A stretch of DNA of 64,000 nt from Euzebya sp. (lineage in GTDB: Bacteria; Actinomycetota; Nitriliruptoria; Euzebyales; Euzebyaceae): the NCBI RefSeq assembly GCF_964222135.1, contig NZ_CAXQBR010000051.1:1-64000 (forward strand), given 5' to 3'. The translations under genes and the position numbers were made by a program. The stretch's first letter is position 1, and the number at the start of each line of letters is the position of its first letter. The notes beneath the pieces are model-generated. The model was not told the DNA's origin and did not search any database. It saw only the letters and a program-made list of their open reading frames with translations. Below, piece after piece: positions 54,921-63,779 of this stretch.

Positions 54921-54982
54921 TCAACCGATGGGTTGACAACGACGGTCCACTCGTGTTCACTCCTCCTCAACCAATCGGTTGA
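54921..54982 (+). promoter_or_regulatory. ArsR promoter with two TCAACC-N4-GGTTGA operators
   Basis: TCAACCGATGGGTTGA (54921-54936) overlaps the -35 TTGACA (54933-54938), and TCAACCAATCGGTTGA (54967-54982) lies downstream of the likely -10 TTCACT (54956-54961). Centres are 46 bp apart. The sites bracket the start of transcription of the ArsR gene, suiting autorepression. Confidence 0.75.
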
Positions 54983-54998
54983 ACACAGAGGAGGTGAC

Positions 54999-55640
54999 AT
55001 GCCGGCCGACGCGCTCTCCCGGGTCTTCTCGGCCCTGTCCGACCCCACCCGTCGCGACATGGTCGCGCGGTTGGCGGACGGGGACGCGACCGTCAGCGAG
55101 CTGGCCGAGCCCTACGACGTGAGCATCCAGGCGGTGTCCAAGCACCTGAAGGTGCTCGAGGACGCCGGCCTGGTCAGCCGCAGCCGGGACGCCCAGCGCC
55201 GACCGGTGCACCTCGAGGCGGAGGTGTTCGACCTCATGACCAAGTGGATCGAGCGGTACCGCCGCCAGGCCGAGGCGCGCTACCGCCGCCTCGACGACGT
55301 CCTGGCCGGCATGCCCGACGACCCCGGGTCCCCTCCCCCCCCCCCCCAGACAGGAGACCCGCCAGGACCGCCACCCGCACCCACGAGACCGAGATCGCTC
55401 TGGACGACCGGGTCCCCCTGGTCCGCATCACCCGCACCTTCGACGCCCCGCCGGCGAAGGTCTTCCGCGCCCACGTCGACCCCGACCTGTTCGTGCAGTG
55501 GATGGGGCCCCGCGACCTCGAGATGGCCATCGACCACTTCGACTGCCGGACGGGCGGCTCGTACCGCTACGTCAACCGTGAGGGCGACCAGGAGTACTGG
55601 TTCTTCGGCGCCTTCCACGAGGTCCGCCCTGACGAGCTGA
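54999..55640 (+). CDS. ArsR-family repressor with out-of-frame tail after a poly-C run
   Basis: Residues 1-110 are a complete ArsR winged helix (FSALSDPTRRDMVARL, recognition helix VSIQAVSKHLKVLEDAG, then AQRRPVHLEAEVFD). After MPDDPGS the gene enters 13 C (55335-55347). As sequenced it continues as about 95 residues of low-complexity Pro/Arg/Ser that come from the wrong frame of the SRPBCC gene. One extra C (or two fewer) would instead fuse it in frame to the SRPBCC domain, giving about 282 residues. GAGGAGG lies before the ATG. Confidence 0.82.
   Translation: MPADALSRVFSALSDPTRRDMVARLADGDATVSELAEPYDVSIQAVSKHLKVLEDAGLVSRSRDAQRRPVHLEAEVFDLMTKWIERYRRQAEARYRRLDDVLAGMPDDPGSPPPPPQTGDPPGPPPAPTRPRSLWTTGSPWSASPAPSTPRRRRSSAPTSTPTCSCSGWGPATSRWPSTTSTAGRAARTATSTVRATRSTGSSAPSTRSALTS
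55335..55347. repeat. Run of 13 C between ArsR and SRPBCC domains
   Basis: Thirteen consecutive C at the junction. Runs of this length slip readily during replication and are also hard to sequence. The reading frame linking the two domains depends on its length. Confidence 0.95.
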
Positions 55641-55846
55641 TCGTCCAGACCTTCACCTTCGAGGGCATGCCCGACGGGGTCACGCTCGAGAAGCTGCGCT
55701 TCGAGGACCTCGGCGACGGCCGCACCCGGCTGACCGGAACCTCGCTGGTCGACTCCTTCGAGGACCGCGACGCGTTCGTCGCGAGCGGCATGGAGGTCGG
55801 CGTCCGCGAGGGCTACGAGAAGCTCGACGAGCTGCTCGCGAGCTGA
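55364..55846 (+). CDS. SRPBCC (AHSA1-like) domain without a start codon
   Basis: About 160 residues of intact SRPBCC domain: RITRTFDAPPAKVFRAHVDP, FVQWMGPRDLEM, GGSYRYVNREGDQEYWFFG, and a C-terminal helix ending EGYEKLDELLAS. An AGGAG ribosome site lies seven bases before codon AGG at 55364, where an ATG would be expected. No ATG or GTG exists in frame between there and the domain. Either the codon has mutated, or the domain is made only as a fusion with ArsR when the C run has 14 bases. Confidence 0.78.
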   Translation, partial: RTATRTHETEIALDDRVPLVRITRTFDAPPAKVFRAHVDPDLFVQWMGPRDLEMAIDHFDCRTGGSYRYVNREGDQEYWFFGAFHEVRPDELIVQTFTFEGMPDGVTLEKLRFEDLGDGRTRLTGTSLVDSFEDRDAFVASGMEVGVREGYEKLDELLAS

Positions 55847-55861
55847 GCGCCCCGAGGATCC

Positions 55862-57928
55862 CTACCGCGCCCCGCCCGGCACCCGGCTGCGCAGCTCCGC
55901 GAGGAACGGCGCGGCGGTCCCGTCGGACGGGGCGCGCCAGTCCCCGCGCGGGGACCGCGACCCGCCGCCGGACACCTTCGGCCCGTTCGGCAGCGCCGAG
56001 CGCTTGAACTGGCTGAAGCCGTAGAAGCGCTCGAGGAACACCTCGAGCCACCGGACGATCGTCGGCAGGTCGTAGCTGCGGCGGTCGGCCTCGGGGAAGT
56101 CCACCGGCCAGGACCCGCGGGCCGCGTCCCGCCAGGCGTGCCAGGCGAGGAACGCGACCTTCGAGGGGGCCTGGCCCTGGCGGAGCAGGTGGTAGAGGAA
56201 GAAGTCGTGCAGCTCGTAGGGACCGATCTTCGCCTCGGTGGACTGCAGCTCCTCCTCCTCGCCCTGGGGGACCAGCTCGGGGGAGATCTCGGTCCCGAGG
56301 ATGTCGCCCAGGACCGCATCGGTCTCGGCGTCGAACTGGTCGGTCGAGATCGTCCAGCGGATGAGGTGCTGGATCAGCGTCTTCGGCACGCCGGTGTTGA
56401 CCGCGTAGTGGCTCATCTGGTCACCCACCCCGTAGGTGCACCAGCCGAGGGCCATCTCGCTCAGGTCACCCGTGCCGACGACGAACCCGCCCCGGTGGTT
56501 GGCGATGCGGAAGAGGTAGTCGGTCCGCAGCCCGGCCTGGACGTTCTCGAAGGTGACGTCGTAGACCTCCTCGCCGCGGCTGAACGGGTGATCGAGGTCG
56601 GCGAGCATCTGCTCGGCCGCCGGGCGGATGTCGATCTCCTCCGCGCTGACGCCCATCGCCTCCATCAGCCGCCAGGCGTTCGACTTCGTCGTGTCACCCG
56701 TCGCGAACCCCGGCATGGTGATGCCGAGGATGTCGCTGCGCGGCCGCCCCAGCCGGTCCATCGCCTTCGCGGCGACGATCAGCGCGTGGGTCGAGTCGAT
56801 GCCCCCGGACACGCCGATGACGAGCTTCGGCTCGCCCGTCGCCGTCATGCGCCGCGTCAGGCCGTCGACCTGGATGTTGAACGCCTCGTAGCAGTCCTCG
56901 TCCAGCCGCTCGGGGTCGCTCGGCACGTAGGGGAACCGCGGGATGTCGCGCCGGAGCCCGGTGTCGTCGCTCCGGGGCTCGAGCGCGAAGCCGATGCGCC
57001 GGAACCGCGCCTCAGGTGACCCCGCCGCCCGTGCGGCATCGCCGAAGGTCCCGGTGCGCGTCCGCTCCAGGCGCACCCGCGCCAGGTCGACGTCGCTGAC
57101 GAGCAGCGCGGCGCTGTCGGCGAACCGCTCGGAGGCGGCGACCTGCTCGCCGAGCTCGAAGACGAGGCTCTGGCCGTCCCAGGCCAGGTCGGTCGTGCTC
57201 TCACCCGGGCCGGCGGCGGAGAAGATGTACGCGCTGGCGGTCCGCAGGGAGTGGGAGGCGCACAGCAGCGCCCGGTCCCGGGCCTTGCCGACGACGATGT
57301 TCGACGCGGACAGGTTCGCGATGACCAGGGCACCGGCCAGCGCCGCGTGGGTGGAGGGGGGGATCGGCGCCCAGTAGTCCTCGCAGACGTCGACGGCGAT
57401 CACCGCGTCGGGGTGGTCGGTGGCCGCGAACAGCAGGTCGGTCCCGAAGGGCACGGTCCGTCCGGCGGCGGTGATCTCCGCGCCGACGATGCCGGCGCCG
57501 GGGGAGAACCAGCGCTTCTCGTAGTACTCGCGGTAGTTCGGCAGGAAGCTCTTCGGCACCACCCCGAGCACGTCGCCCCGGTGGACCGCGACCGCGCAGT
57601 TGTAGAGCCGGTCGCCGCGGAGCAGCGGCACGCCGATCAGCAGGAGGGGGTGGAGGCCCTCGGTCGCGGTGACGACCCGGCGGAGGGCGGCGTCCACGGC
57701 GACGCGCATGCCCTCCTGGGTGTGGAGGTCGTCGATCGCGTAGGAGGAGAGGTTCAGCTCCGGGAACACGACCAGGTCGGCGCCCTCGGCGTCGGCTCGC
57801 TCGGCCAGCTCGATCGTCGTGTCGGCGTTGACCGCAGGGTCCCCGACGGTGGCGCGCGGCGTGGCGGCGGCCACGCGGAGCATGCCGTGGCCGTGGATCG
57901 AACCGAAGGCCTCAGGTCCGGGGATCAC
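55862..57928 (-). CDS. nadE: Glutamine-dependent NAD+ synthetase
   Basis: Makes NAD from nicotinic acid adenine dinucleotide using glutamine. The 688 residues comprise an N-terminal nitrilase-type amidase domain with the Glu-Lys-Cys triad ([30 protein letters not shown]) and a C-terminal synthetase with the P-loop [14 protein letters not shown]. An ammonia tunnel connects them. The GTG start overlaps the pncC stop by 4 bp, coupling two steps of NAD recycling. Confidence 0.96.
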   Translation of the reverse strand: MIPGPEAFGSIHGHGMLRVAAATPRATVGDPAVNADTTIELAERADAEGADLVVFPELNLSSYAIDDLHTQEGMRVAVDAALRRVVTATEGLHPLLLIGVPLLRGDRLYNCAVAVHRGDVLGVVPKSFLPNYREYYEKRWFSPGAGIVGAEITAAGRTVPFGTDLLFAATDHPDAVIAVDVCEDYWAPIPPSTHAALAGALVIANLSASNIVVGKARDRALLCASHSLRTASAYIFSAAGPGESTTDLAWDGQSLVFELGEQVAASERFADSAALLVSDVDLARVRLERTRTGTFGDAARAAGSPEARFRRIGFALEPRSDDTGLRRDIPRFPYVPSDPERLDEDCYEAFNIQVDGLTRRMTATGEPKLVIGVSGGIDSTHALIVAAKAMDRLGRPRSDILGITMPGFATGDTTKSNAWRLMEAMGVSAEEIDIRPAAEQMLADLDHPFSRGEEVYDVTFENVQAGLRTDYLFRIANHRGGFVVGTGDLSEMALGWCTYGVGDQMSHYAVNTGVPKTLIQHLIRWTISTDQFDAETDAVLGDILGTEISPELVPQGEEEELQSTEAKIGPYELHDFFLYHLLRQGQAPSKVAFLAWHAWRDAARGSWPVDFPEADRRSYDLPTIVRWLEVFLERFYGFSQFKRSALPNGPKVSGGGSRSPRGDWRAPSDGTAAPFLAELRSRVPGGAR

Positions 57929-58473
57929 AGCGTCTCCTCCAGCAGCTGCAGCGCACCGCGCAGGACGCCCTGGCGGACCGCCCCGCGCCCGACGGTGCCG
58001 AGGTGCAGCTCGCGGTGGACGGTGGGGCGGCCGGTGCGCGCGACGGCCAGGTGCACCAGCCCCGGCTCCCGACCCGATCCGGTGAAGCCCGTGACGGCGA
58101 TGCCGACCTGGGCGTTCGCGTCGTCGAGCAGCCCCTCGGCCATGGCCACCGCCACCTCACGGCTGACCGCCGTGTGCCGCTCGATCACCTCGGGGTCGAT
58201 GCCGAGCAGCTCGCACTTCGCCATCGGGTCGTAGGTGACGAGCCCGCGGTCGAACACGTGGCTGACCCCCTCCACGTCGGTGAACAGCGACGCCAGCAAC
58301 CCACCGGTGCAGCTCTCGGCCGTCGCCAGCTTGAGGTCACGGGCGCTCAGGTGCTGCAGGACCCGCCGGATGCGGCGCTCGAGGGAGAGGTCGACCACGC
58401 CCGCGAGGGTCTCGGCGTCCCGCTGCGGGTCGCTGCCGGGCAGGGACGACGGCCGTCGTGCCGGGGCGGACAT
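57925..58473 (-). CDS. pncC: Nicotinamide-nucleotide amidohydrolase (CinA C-terminal type)
   Basis: Deamidates nicotinamide mononucleotide to nicotinate mononucleotide. 182 residues, only the CinA C-terminal domain: LKLATAESCTGGLLASLFTD, AVSREVAVAMAEGLL, GIAVTGFTGSG. The N-terminal 25 residues are a non-conserved extension. It is immediately upstream of, and overlapping, nadE, so this operon channels NMN back to NAD. Confidence 0.92.
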   Translation of the reverse strand: MSAPARRPSSLPGSDPQRDAETLAGVVDLSLERRIRRVLQHLSARDLKLATAESCTGGLLASLFTDVEGVSHVFDRGLVTYDPMAKCELLGIDPEVIERHTAVSREVAVAMAEGLLDDANAQVGIAVTGFTGSGREPGLVHLAVARTGRPTVHRELHLGTVGRGAVRQGVLRGALQLLEETL

Positions 58474-58527
58474 GCGGGGTTCCTCTCGTGTCGGGGCGCG
58501 GGCGGGCGGATCGTAGTCCGCCGCTCC

Positions 58528-59508
58528 TCACCCCTTGCCCGCGAGCGGCTCCCTCACACCCGCCGGCACCATCCCGGCCCCGCGCAGCTTGTGGGCGTAC
58601 ATCCGCTGGTCGGCCCGGTCGATCGCCGTGGCCAGGTGGTCGCCGGTCCCGAGCTGGGTGATCCCGAAGGACCACGCGGCCCGCGAGCTGTCGTGGAGAC
58701 GTCGGACGAGCTCCTCCGCCGCGGTGACCCCGGTGCGGGGCAGCAGCAGCACGAACTCGTCGCCGCCGTAGCGGAACAGCCGGTCGCCGCGGCGGATGCC
58801 GGCGCGCCACTCGGCGGCCAGGTCGACGAGCAGCTGGTCGCCGGCGCCGTGGCCCGCGGAGTCGTTGACGCACTTGAAGTCGTCGAGGTCGATCAGCACC
58901 AGGCTGACCGGGTCCCCCGTGCGGATCGCCGTGATGAGCTCGGACTCCACCGCCGACTGCAGCGCCGCGCGGTTGTGGGCCCCCGTCAGCTGGTCGGTCG
59001 TGGCCATGCCGGTCAGTCGGGTCAGGAGGGTGGCGAGCACCTCGACCGCGATCACCAGCGTGACCGCGATCACGAGCCAGGAGGCCCACCCGCTGCGGAC
59101 CACCGGGCTGAACGCGAACCCGACCCAGAGGGCGACCGCGCAGACGATGGCGTAGGCCCGGGCGACCGGGCGGGGGTGCACCACGGCCGCGTACATGCCC
59201 AGCCACACGAATGACACGCCGCCGGACGCGACGCCCTCACCGGTGGCGGCTGCGGCCATCAGCGCCGTGGCGGCCACCAGGTACACGGCGCTGCAGAGGT
59301 GCAGCAGCCAGGCCCGGGCCGGCGTCCACCACACGATCAGCGCCAGGGCGCCGCCGACTCCCGCGAGGATGCCGTCGAGGACCCGCGGGGTGTCCGGCGT
59401 CGCGGGCCGGATGGCGCCGACCAGGCAGAGCGCGGCACCGAGAGCCAGCATCAGCGCCATGCACCACACCTGTGGTGGCCGCTCGCGCCACCAGCCTCCT
59501 CGGATCAC
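58528..59508 (-). CDS. Membrane-bound diguanylate cyclase (GGDEF)
   Basis: 326 residues. Six hydrophobic helices occupy the first 165 residues and a GGDEF domain the rest (TTDQLTGAHNRAALQ, LVLIDLDDFKCVNDSAGHG, FRYGGDEFVLLLP). The inhibitory RxxD site is canonical (RRGD, five residues before GGDEF), so the enzyme is probably product-inhibited, unlike the first cyclase of this window. The GTG start is 2 bp after the CNNM-type gene, placing it in that operon. Confidence 0.92.
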   Translation of the reverse strand: MIRGGWWRERPPQVWCMALMLALGAALCLVGAIRPATPDTPRVLDGILAGVGGALALIVWWTPARAWLLHLCSAVYLVAATALMAAAATGEGVASGGVSFVWLGMYAAVVHPRPVARAYAIVCAVALWVGFAFSPVVRSGWASWLVIAVTLVIAVEVLATLLTRLTGMATTDQLTGAHNRAALQSAVESELITAIRTGDPVSLVLIDLDDFKCVNDSAGHGAGDQLLVDLAAEWRAGIRRGDRLFRYGGDEFVLLLPRTGVTAAEELVRRLHDSSRAAWSFGITQLGTGDHLATAIDRADQRMYAHKLRGAGMVPAGVREPLAGKG

Positions 59509-59510
59509 GT

Positions 59511-60818
59511 CTACTCCGTCCCCGTGCGGTCGTCGCCCTCCTGTCGGCTGTCGGGATCCGGAGCTGAGGGGTCCGGGGTGAGCTCCACCAGGCGGACGGT
59601 GCGGTCGGTCGCCTCGACCACCTCGATGCGCCAGCCCGATGCCACGACCACCTCGCCTGCGGTCGGGACGTGGCCGAGCTCGGCCAGCACCAGGCCCGCC
59701 AGGGTGGTGTAGTCGCCGGCGGGAAGGTCGACGCCGATGTCGGGCAGGTCGTGGATGGGGTAGGCGCCGTCGACGCTCAGCCGTCCGTCGTCGTGGTGGA
59801 CGACGGCCTGGACGTCCGGGTCGGCCTCGTCCCAGATCTCGCCGACGAGCTCCTCGACCAGGTCCTCGATGGTGATGAGTCCCTCGGTGCCGCCGTGCTC
59901 GTTGATCACCACCGCCATCTGCTGCCGGTCGGCCTGCATGCGCCGGAGGGCGTCCAGGCAGCCGACGGTCTCGGGGAGCACGAGGGCTGGCTGGACGTGC
60001 GGCTCGACGGTCCCCTCCGCCTCGACCAGGGCGCGCAGGTGGACGGTGCCGAGCACCTCGTCGAGGTCGCCGCGGATCACCGGGGCGCGGGTGTGCCCGG
60101 TCGCGGCGAGGCGGCGTGAGGCCTCGCGGACGTCGCTGTCACCGGGCAGCGCGACGATGGCGGTGCGGGGGACGAGGATCTCGCGGAGGGACCGGTCGGC
60201 GAACTCGAACGCCCCGTCGATGATCCGCCGCTCGGTGTCGGAGAGCTCCGGCTGCGCGGCGACCATGTCGCGCAGCTCCTCCTCGGTGATCTGCTCGCGC
60301 TGGGCGTCGGGATCGACCCCGACCGCGCGGACGACCAGGTCGGTGGAGGTGGCCAGCAGCCACACCGCCGGCCGGGTCAGCGTGGCCAGGGCCGCGAGGG
60401 GACGCGACGCGAGGAGGCCCCAGCCCTCCGCCCGCTGCATCGCCACCCGCTTGGGTGCGAGCTCCCCGAGGACCAGGGTCACGTAGGTCAGGACCAGCGT
60501 GACCAGCACGACGCTGACCGGCTCGGCGGCACCGCCCAGGACGCCGCGGAGGGGCTCGACCAGCGGCTCGGCCAACGTCACCGCGGCGGTGGCCGACGCC
60601 ATGAACCCGGCGAGGGTGATGAAGATCTGGATGGTGGCGAGGAACTGGTTGGGATCACGCGCCAGGCGGGCCAGCGTCCCGCCGGCGCGACCACGCTCCT
60701 CGAGGCGGGCCAGCTGGCTGTCCCGCAGGCTGACCAGCGCCATCTCGCTGCCCGCGAACGCGGCGTTGAGGAGGACCAGCACGAGGACGAGGACGACTTG
60801 CAACCACAACGAATCCAC
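59511..60818 (-). CDS. CNNM/hemolysin-C-like membrane protein with CBS pair
   Basis: 435 residues. An N-terminal DUF21 (CNNM) membrane domain (LLNAAFAGSEMALVSLRDSQ) is followed by two CBS domains (ILVPRTAIVALPGDSDVREA and the next repeat with MAVVINEHGGTEGLITIEDL) and a C-terminal CorC/HlyC domain. Relatives are implicated in Mg2+ or Co2+ transport. The older name hemolysin is not supported. The GTG start lies 3 bp after the acetyltransferase gene. Confidence 0.92.
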   Translation of the reverse strand: MDSLWLQVVLVLVLVLLNAAFAGSEMALVSLRDSQLARLEERGRAGGTLARLARDPNQFLATIQIFITLAGFMASATAAVTLAEPLVEPLRGVLGGAAEPVSVVLVTLVLTYVTLVLGELAPKRVAMQRAEGWGLLASRPLAALATLTRPAVWLLATSTDLVVRAVGVDPDAQREQITEEELRDMVAAQPELSDTERRIIDGAFEFADRSLREILVPRTAIVALPGDSDVREASRRLAATGHTRAPVIRGDLDEVLGTVHLRALVEAEGTVEPHVQPALVLPETVGCLDALRRMQADRQQMAVVINEHGGTEGLITIEDLVEELVGEIWDEADPDVQAVVHHDDGRLSVDGAYPIHDLPDIGVDLPAGDYTTLAGLVLAELGHVPTAGEVVVASGWRIEVVEATDRTVRLVELTPDPSAPDPDSRQEGDDRTGTE

Positions 60819-60821
60819 AGA

Positions 60822-61427
60822 TCACTCCGGGTGGGGGCGGCCGGCGATCGTCGCCAGCCCGGCCGCGAGGACCACCTCCATCATGCCGTCCGGGAGCTCG
60901 GTCAGGGGTGTGGGAGGGGAGGGGGCGGCGCCGTCGTCGCCGAGGGGCCGCTGCCACCAGCCCACGTCGCACCAGCGCCCGTGCTTGTGGCCCACCGCGG
61001 TGAACGTCCCCAGGTGCGTGAACCCGACCGCCTCGTGGAGGGCGGCGCTGGCGGGGTTCGGCAGGGTGATGCCGGCGTAGGCGTTGGCGTAGCCCTGGGC
61101 GGCCAGCAGGTCGAGGAGGGCGGTGTAGAGGGCCCGGCCGAGCCCCTGCCGGCGGGTGTCGGCGTCGAGGTACACCGACACCTCCACCGACCAGGCGTAG
61201 GCCGGACGGGCGCGGTGGCGTCCGGCGTAGGCGTACCCCAGGACCTCGTCGTCGCGGTCGGCGACCAGCCACGGCCAGGTGGGGACGGTGGCGGCGATGC
61301 GGTCTGCCATGTCCCCGGCGGTCACCGGGACGGTCTCGAAGCTGGTCGTCGTGTCGCGGATGACGGGGTTGTAGATGGCGGCCACGGCCGCGCCGTCGTC
61401 GGGGGTGGCCAGGCGCAGGGATGTCAC
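60822..61427 (-). CDS. GNAT acetyltransferase (Pat/phosphinothricin-like)
   Basis: 201 residues. The GNAT fold is clear: LRLATPDDGAAVAAIYNPVI, then the acetyl-CoA loop RRQGLGRALYTALLDLLAAQ, and GFTHLGTFTAVGHKHGRW, WCDVGWWQRPL as in phosphinothricin N-acetyltransferases. The last 40 residues are an extension. First gene of the operon with the CNNM-type and GGDEF genes. The true substrate may be an amino acid such as methionine sulfone; resistance is not implied. Confidence 0.9.
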   Translation of the reverse strand: MTSLRLATPDDGAAVAAIYNPVIRDTTTSFETVPVTAGDMADRIAATVPTWPWLVADRDDEVLGYAYAGRHRARPAYAWSVEVSVYLDADTRRQGLGRALYTALLDLLAAQGYANAYAGITLPNPASAALHEAVGFTHLGTFTAVGHKHGRWCDVGWWQRPLGDDGAAPSPPTPLTELPDGMMEVVLAAGLATIAGRPHPE

Positions 61428-61529
61428 GGCGGCGGATCCTGGCGCCTCGCCGCCTGCGGGTCTAGTCCCCGCGCCGCAGCAGGCTCTCGGTCACCAGGGG
61501 GCGCGGACGGGGTCGATAGGCTTCTCGCG

Positions 61530-62402
61530 ATGCGCGTCGCCACCTACAACGTCAACTCGTTGCCGGCCCGCCTGCCCCGGCTCGTGGCGCTGCTCGACGA
61601 GCACCGCCCCGACGTTGTGCTGGTGCAGGAGACCAAGTGCGCGCCGGAGGCCTTCCCCCACCGCGAGCTGGCCGAGGTCGGCTACCTGGCCGCCGACCAC
61701 TCCGGTGGCCGGTGGGCCGGGGTGGCGGTGCTCGGCCGTGCGGCGCTGGGGGTGGACGACGTCTCGATCGGCCTGCCCGGCGAGCCTGATCCCGACCAGG
61801 CCCGCTGGGTCGAGGCGACGGTGGGTGGCGTCCGGTTCGTCAGCACGTACGTGCCCAACGGCCAGCGGGTCGGCACGCCGACGTTCGTCGCGAAGCTGCA
61901 GTTCCTCGACGCGATGGCCGACCGGGCCCGACGGCTCGCGGCGGACGGGCCGACCGTCATGGGCGGCGACCTGAACGTCTGCCCGACCGACCTCGACGTG
62001 TGGGACCCGGTGCAGCTGCACGGCGGCACCCACGCGACCGACGACGAGCGGTCGCGTCTGACGGCGATCGTGGACACCGGGTTCGTGGACACGTTCCGCC
62101 ACCACCGCCCCGACGAGCCGGGCTACACCTGGTGGGACTACCGCGCCGGGCACTTCCACAAGGGCTACGGGTTGCGCATCGACCTGGTGCTGGCCACCGA
62201 GCGGCTGGCGCGGGGGATCACCGCGGCGACGGTCGACCGGGAGTACCGGAAGCCGACGAAGGTGCGGGAGTCCAAGCCGTCCGACCACGCCCCGCTGCTG
62301 GTCGACCTCGACGCCGAGCTCACCCCCGGGCCGTCGGCCACCGACGACCCGGTCGCCGCCGTCGCGGACCGCGCGGGCGCTGAGCAGCTCGGCCTCCTGT
62401 AG
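61530..62402 (+). CDS. xth: Exodeoxyribonuclease III
   Basis: AP endonuclease/3'-5' exonuclease of base-excision repair, 290 residues. Catalytic motifs are QETKCAPEAFP (metal Glu), GGDLNVCPTDLDVWDP and SKPSDHAPLLVDL, with WWDYRAGHFHKGYGLRID for DNA binding. The C-terminal 30 residues are an acidic extension. Alone in its transcription unit, divergent from the acetyltransferase operon. Confidence 0.95.
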   Translation: MRVATYNVNSLPARLPRLVALLDEHRPDVVLVQETKCAPEAFPHRELAEVGYLAADHSGGRWAGVAVLGRAALGVDDVSIGLPGEPDPDQARWVEATVGGVRFVSTYVPNGQRVGTPTFVAKLQFLDAMADRARRLAADGPTVMGGDLNVCPTDLDVWDPVQLHGGTHATDDERSRLTAIVDTGFVDTFRHHRPDEPGYTWWDYRAGHFHKGYGLRIDLVLATERLARGITAATVDREYRKPTKVRESKPSDHAPLLVDLDAELTPGPSATDDPVAAVADRAGAEQLGLL

Positions 62403-62444
62403 CGCTCCTCTCGGGCTGCGGGGTCTCGGGGATCGCGCGGTGCG

Positions 62445-63599
62445 TCAGGCGGCGACTGTGTCGGCCGGTTCCGCACCGCGCTGGCCGAGGGGCCGCGGCG
62501 CACCGGTCGTGGTGTCCCGCGCGGTCTGGCGCTCGGACTCCGCGTTCAGCTCGGCGCCGACCAGGATGACCAGGGCGGACAGCTGCAGCCACAGCATGAG
62601 CACGATCACGCCGGCGATCGCGCCGTAGGTCTCGCCGTAGCTGCCGAAGTTGTCGACGAAGAACGAGAAGCCGACCGACACGAGCAGGAACAGGACCGTG
62701 GCCAGGACCGCCCCGGGCGAGAGCCACGACCACCGGGCGTCCTCCCGGTCCGGTGCCAGCCGGTACAGCACGGCGAGCGACACGACGATGAGCAGCGCGA
62801 GGAGCGTCCACCGGGCCACCTGGGCGCCGATCGTCCCGGCGACCCCCAGCCCGAGGGAGTCGATGACGGGCGGCACCACCGCGATGAGGCCCACGGCCAC
62901 CCCGAAGAAGACGATGGCGCCGAGCGTGAGCGCCAGCGCCAGCGCCCGGCCCTTCACGAAGCCGCGGTCGTCGGTCTCGTCGTAGGCCAGGTTCAGCCCC
63001 TTCACGAGCATCCCGACCCCGCCCGAGGCGCTCCACAGCGCACCGAGGATCGAGACCACCAGGGAGATGCTGAGGGTCGACGACTCGCTGTCGGCGATGG
63101 ACTCGAGCTGGGTGCTGATCAGGTCCCGTGCGGAGGCGGGGAGGGTCTCGGCCAGGTCAGCGGCGTGCTGGGCGGCGGTGCCGGGGTCGGTGACGAGCCC
63201 GTAGATGCTGATCGCGGCGATCATCGCCGGGAACAGCGCCAGCAGGCCGGCGAAGGCCACCGCCGCGGCGATCATCGGCACGTTGTCGGCGGACACCTCC
63301 TTCCCGGTCCGCTTCAGGACCGCGACCCATCCGCTGCCCGAGATCTCGGTCGGGGTGCGAGCCAGGTGGCCGTCCGCGCCGCCGCGGCTGCCAGTCCCCT
63401 CGACCTCGTCGACGGTCGGCCCGGTCGCGGCGGGGCCCGTCGCCGTCGGGTCGATCGCGACCGGCTGCACATCCGCGGTCCCAGCGGCGCCCGCCGCGGT
63501 CTCGGGGTCCGTCGGTCGGTCGCTGGCGCTGCTGCGGCTGGCCAGCACGGTGCGTGCCGCGAGCCCGATCCCGAACAGCATCAGCAGCCTGCGGATCAT
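62445..63599 (-). CDS. YihY/BrkB family inner-membrane protein (long form)
   Basis: 384 residues. A first membrane helix is followed by about 70 low-complexity residues (Pro/Thr/Ala) and then the six-helix YihY core (MIAAAVAFAGLLALFPAMIA, LIVVSLAVLYRLAPDREDAR, FVDNFGSYGETYGAIAGVIV). It ends with VGAELNAESERQ, the family's tail. It is much longer than the 22578-23561 member because of the N-terminal extension. Its start overlaps a 21-codon upstream ORF. Confidence 0.9.
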   Translation of the reverse strand: MIRRLLMLFGIGLAARTVLASRSSASDRPTDPETAAGAAGTADVQPVAIDPTATGPAATGPTVDEVEGTGSRGGADGHLARTPTEISGSGWVAVLKRTGKEVSADNVPMIAAAVAFAGLLALFPAMIAAISIYGLVTDPGTAAQHAADLAETLPASARDLISTQLESIADSESSTLSISLVVSILGALWSASGGVGMLVKGLNLAYDETDDRGFVKGRALALALTLGAIVFFGVAVGLIAVVPPVIDSLGLGVAGTIGAQVARWTLLALLIVVSLAVLYRLAPDREDARWSWLSPGAVLATVLFLLVSVGFSFFVDNFGSYGETYGAIAGVIVLMLWLQLSALVILVGAELNAESERQTARDTTTGAPRPLGQRGAEPADTVAA

Positions 63600-63661
63600 C
63601 GGGCACCTCGGCGGTGGCGGACGGCGACCGGTCGGGCGGGGGCGGGTGCGGTGGCGCGCAT
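63596..63661 (-). CDS. 21-codon ORF upstream of and overlapping yihY-like gene
   Basis: MRATAPAPARPVAVRHRRGA plus one Arg, preceded by a perfect AGGAGG. Its stop overlaps the ATG of the membrane protein (ATGA). It could be a leader peptide that feeds ribosomes to the next gene, or a small basic protein. Confidence 0.4.
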   Translation of the reverse strand: MRATAPAPARPVAVRHRRGAR

Positions 63662-63779
63662 GTCGGGTCCTCCTGTGCAGCGGTCGGGCTGCACCCCATC
63701 CCTGCCCCGTCCCCGAGGGGTGGAACCCGAACCCACGCGCTGGCGGGCCGAGGACATCGCGGTGCTAGCGTCGGTGCCC

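Noticed and set aside
59511-60818. Hemolysin
   Set aside because: The name is a historical label for CNNM/CorC-type proteins; nothing indicates haemolytic activity.
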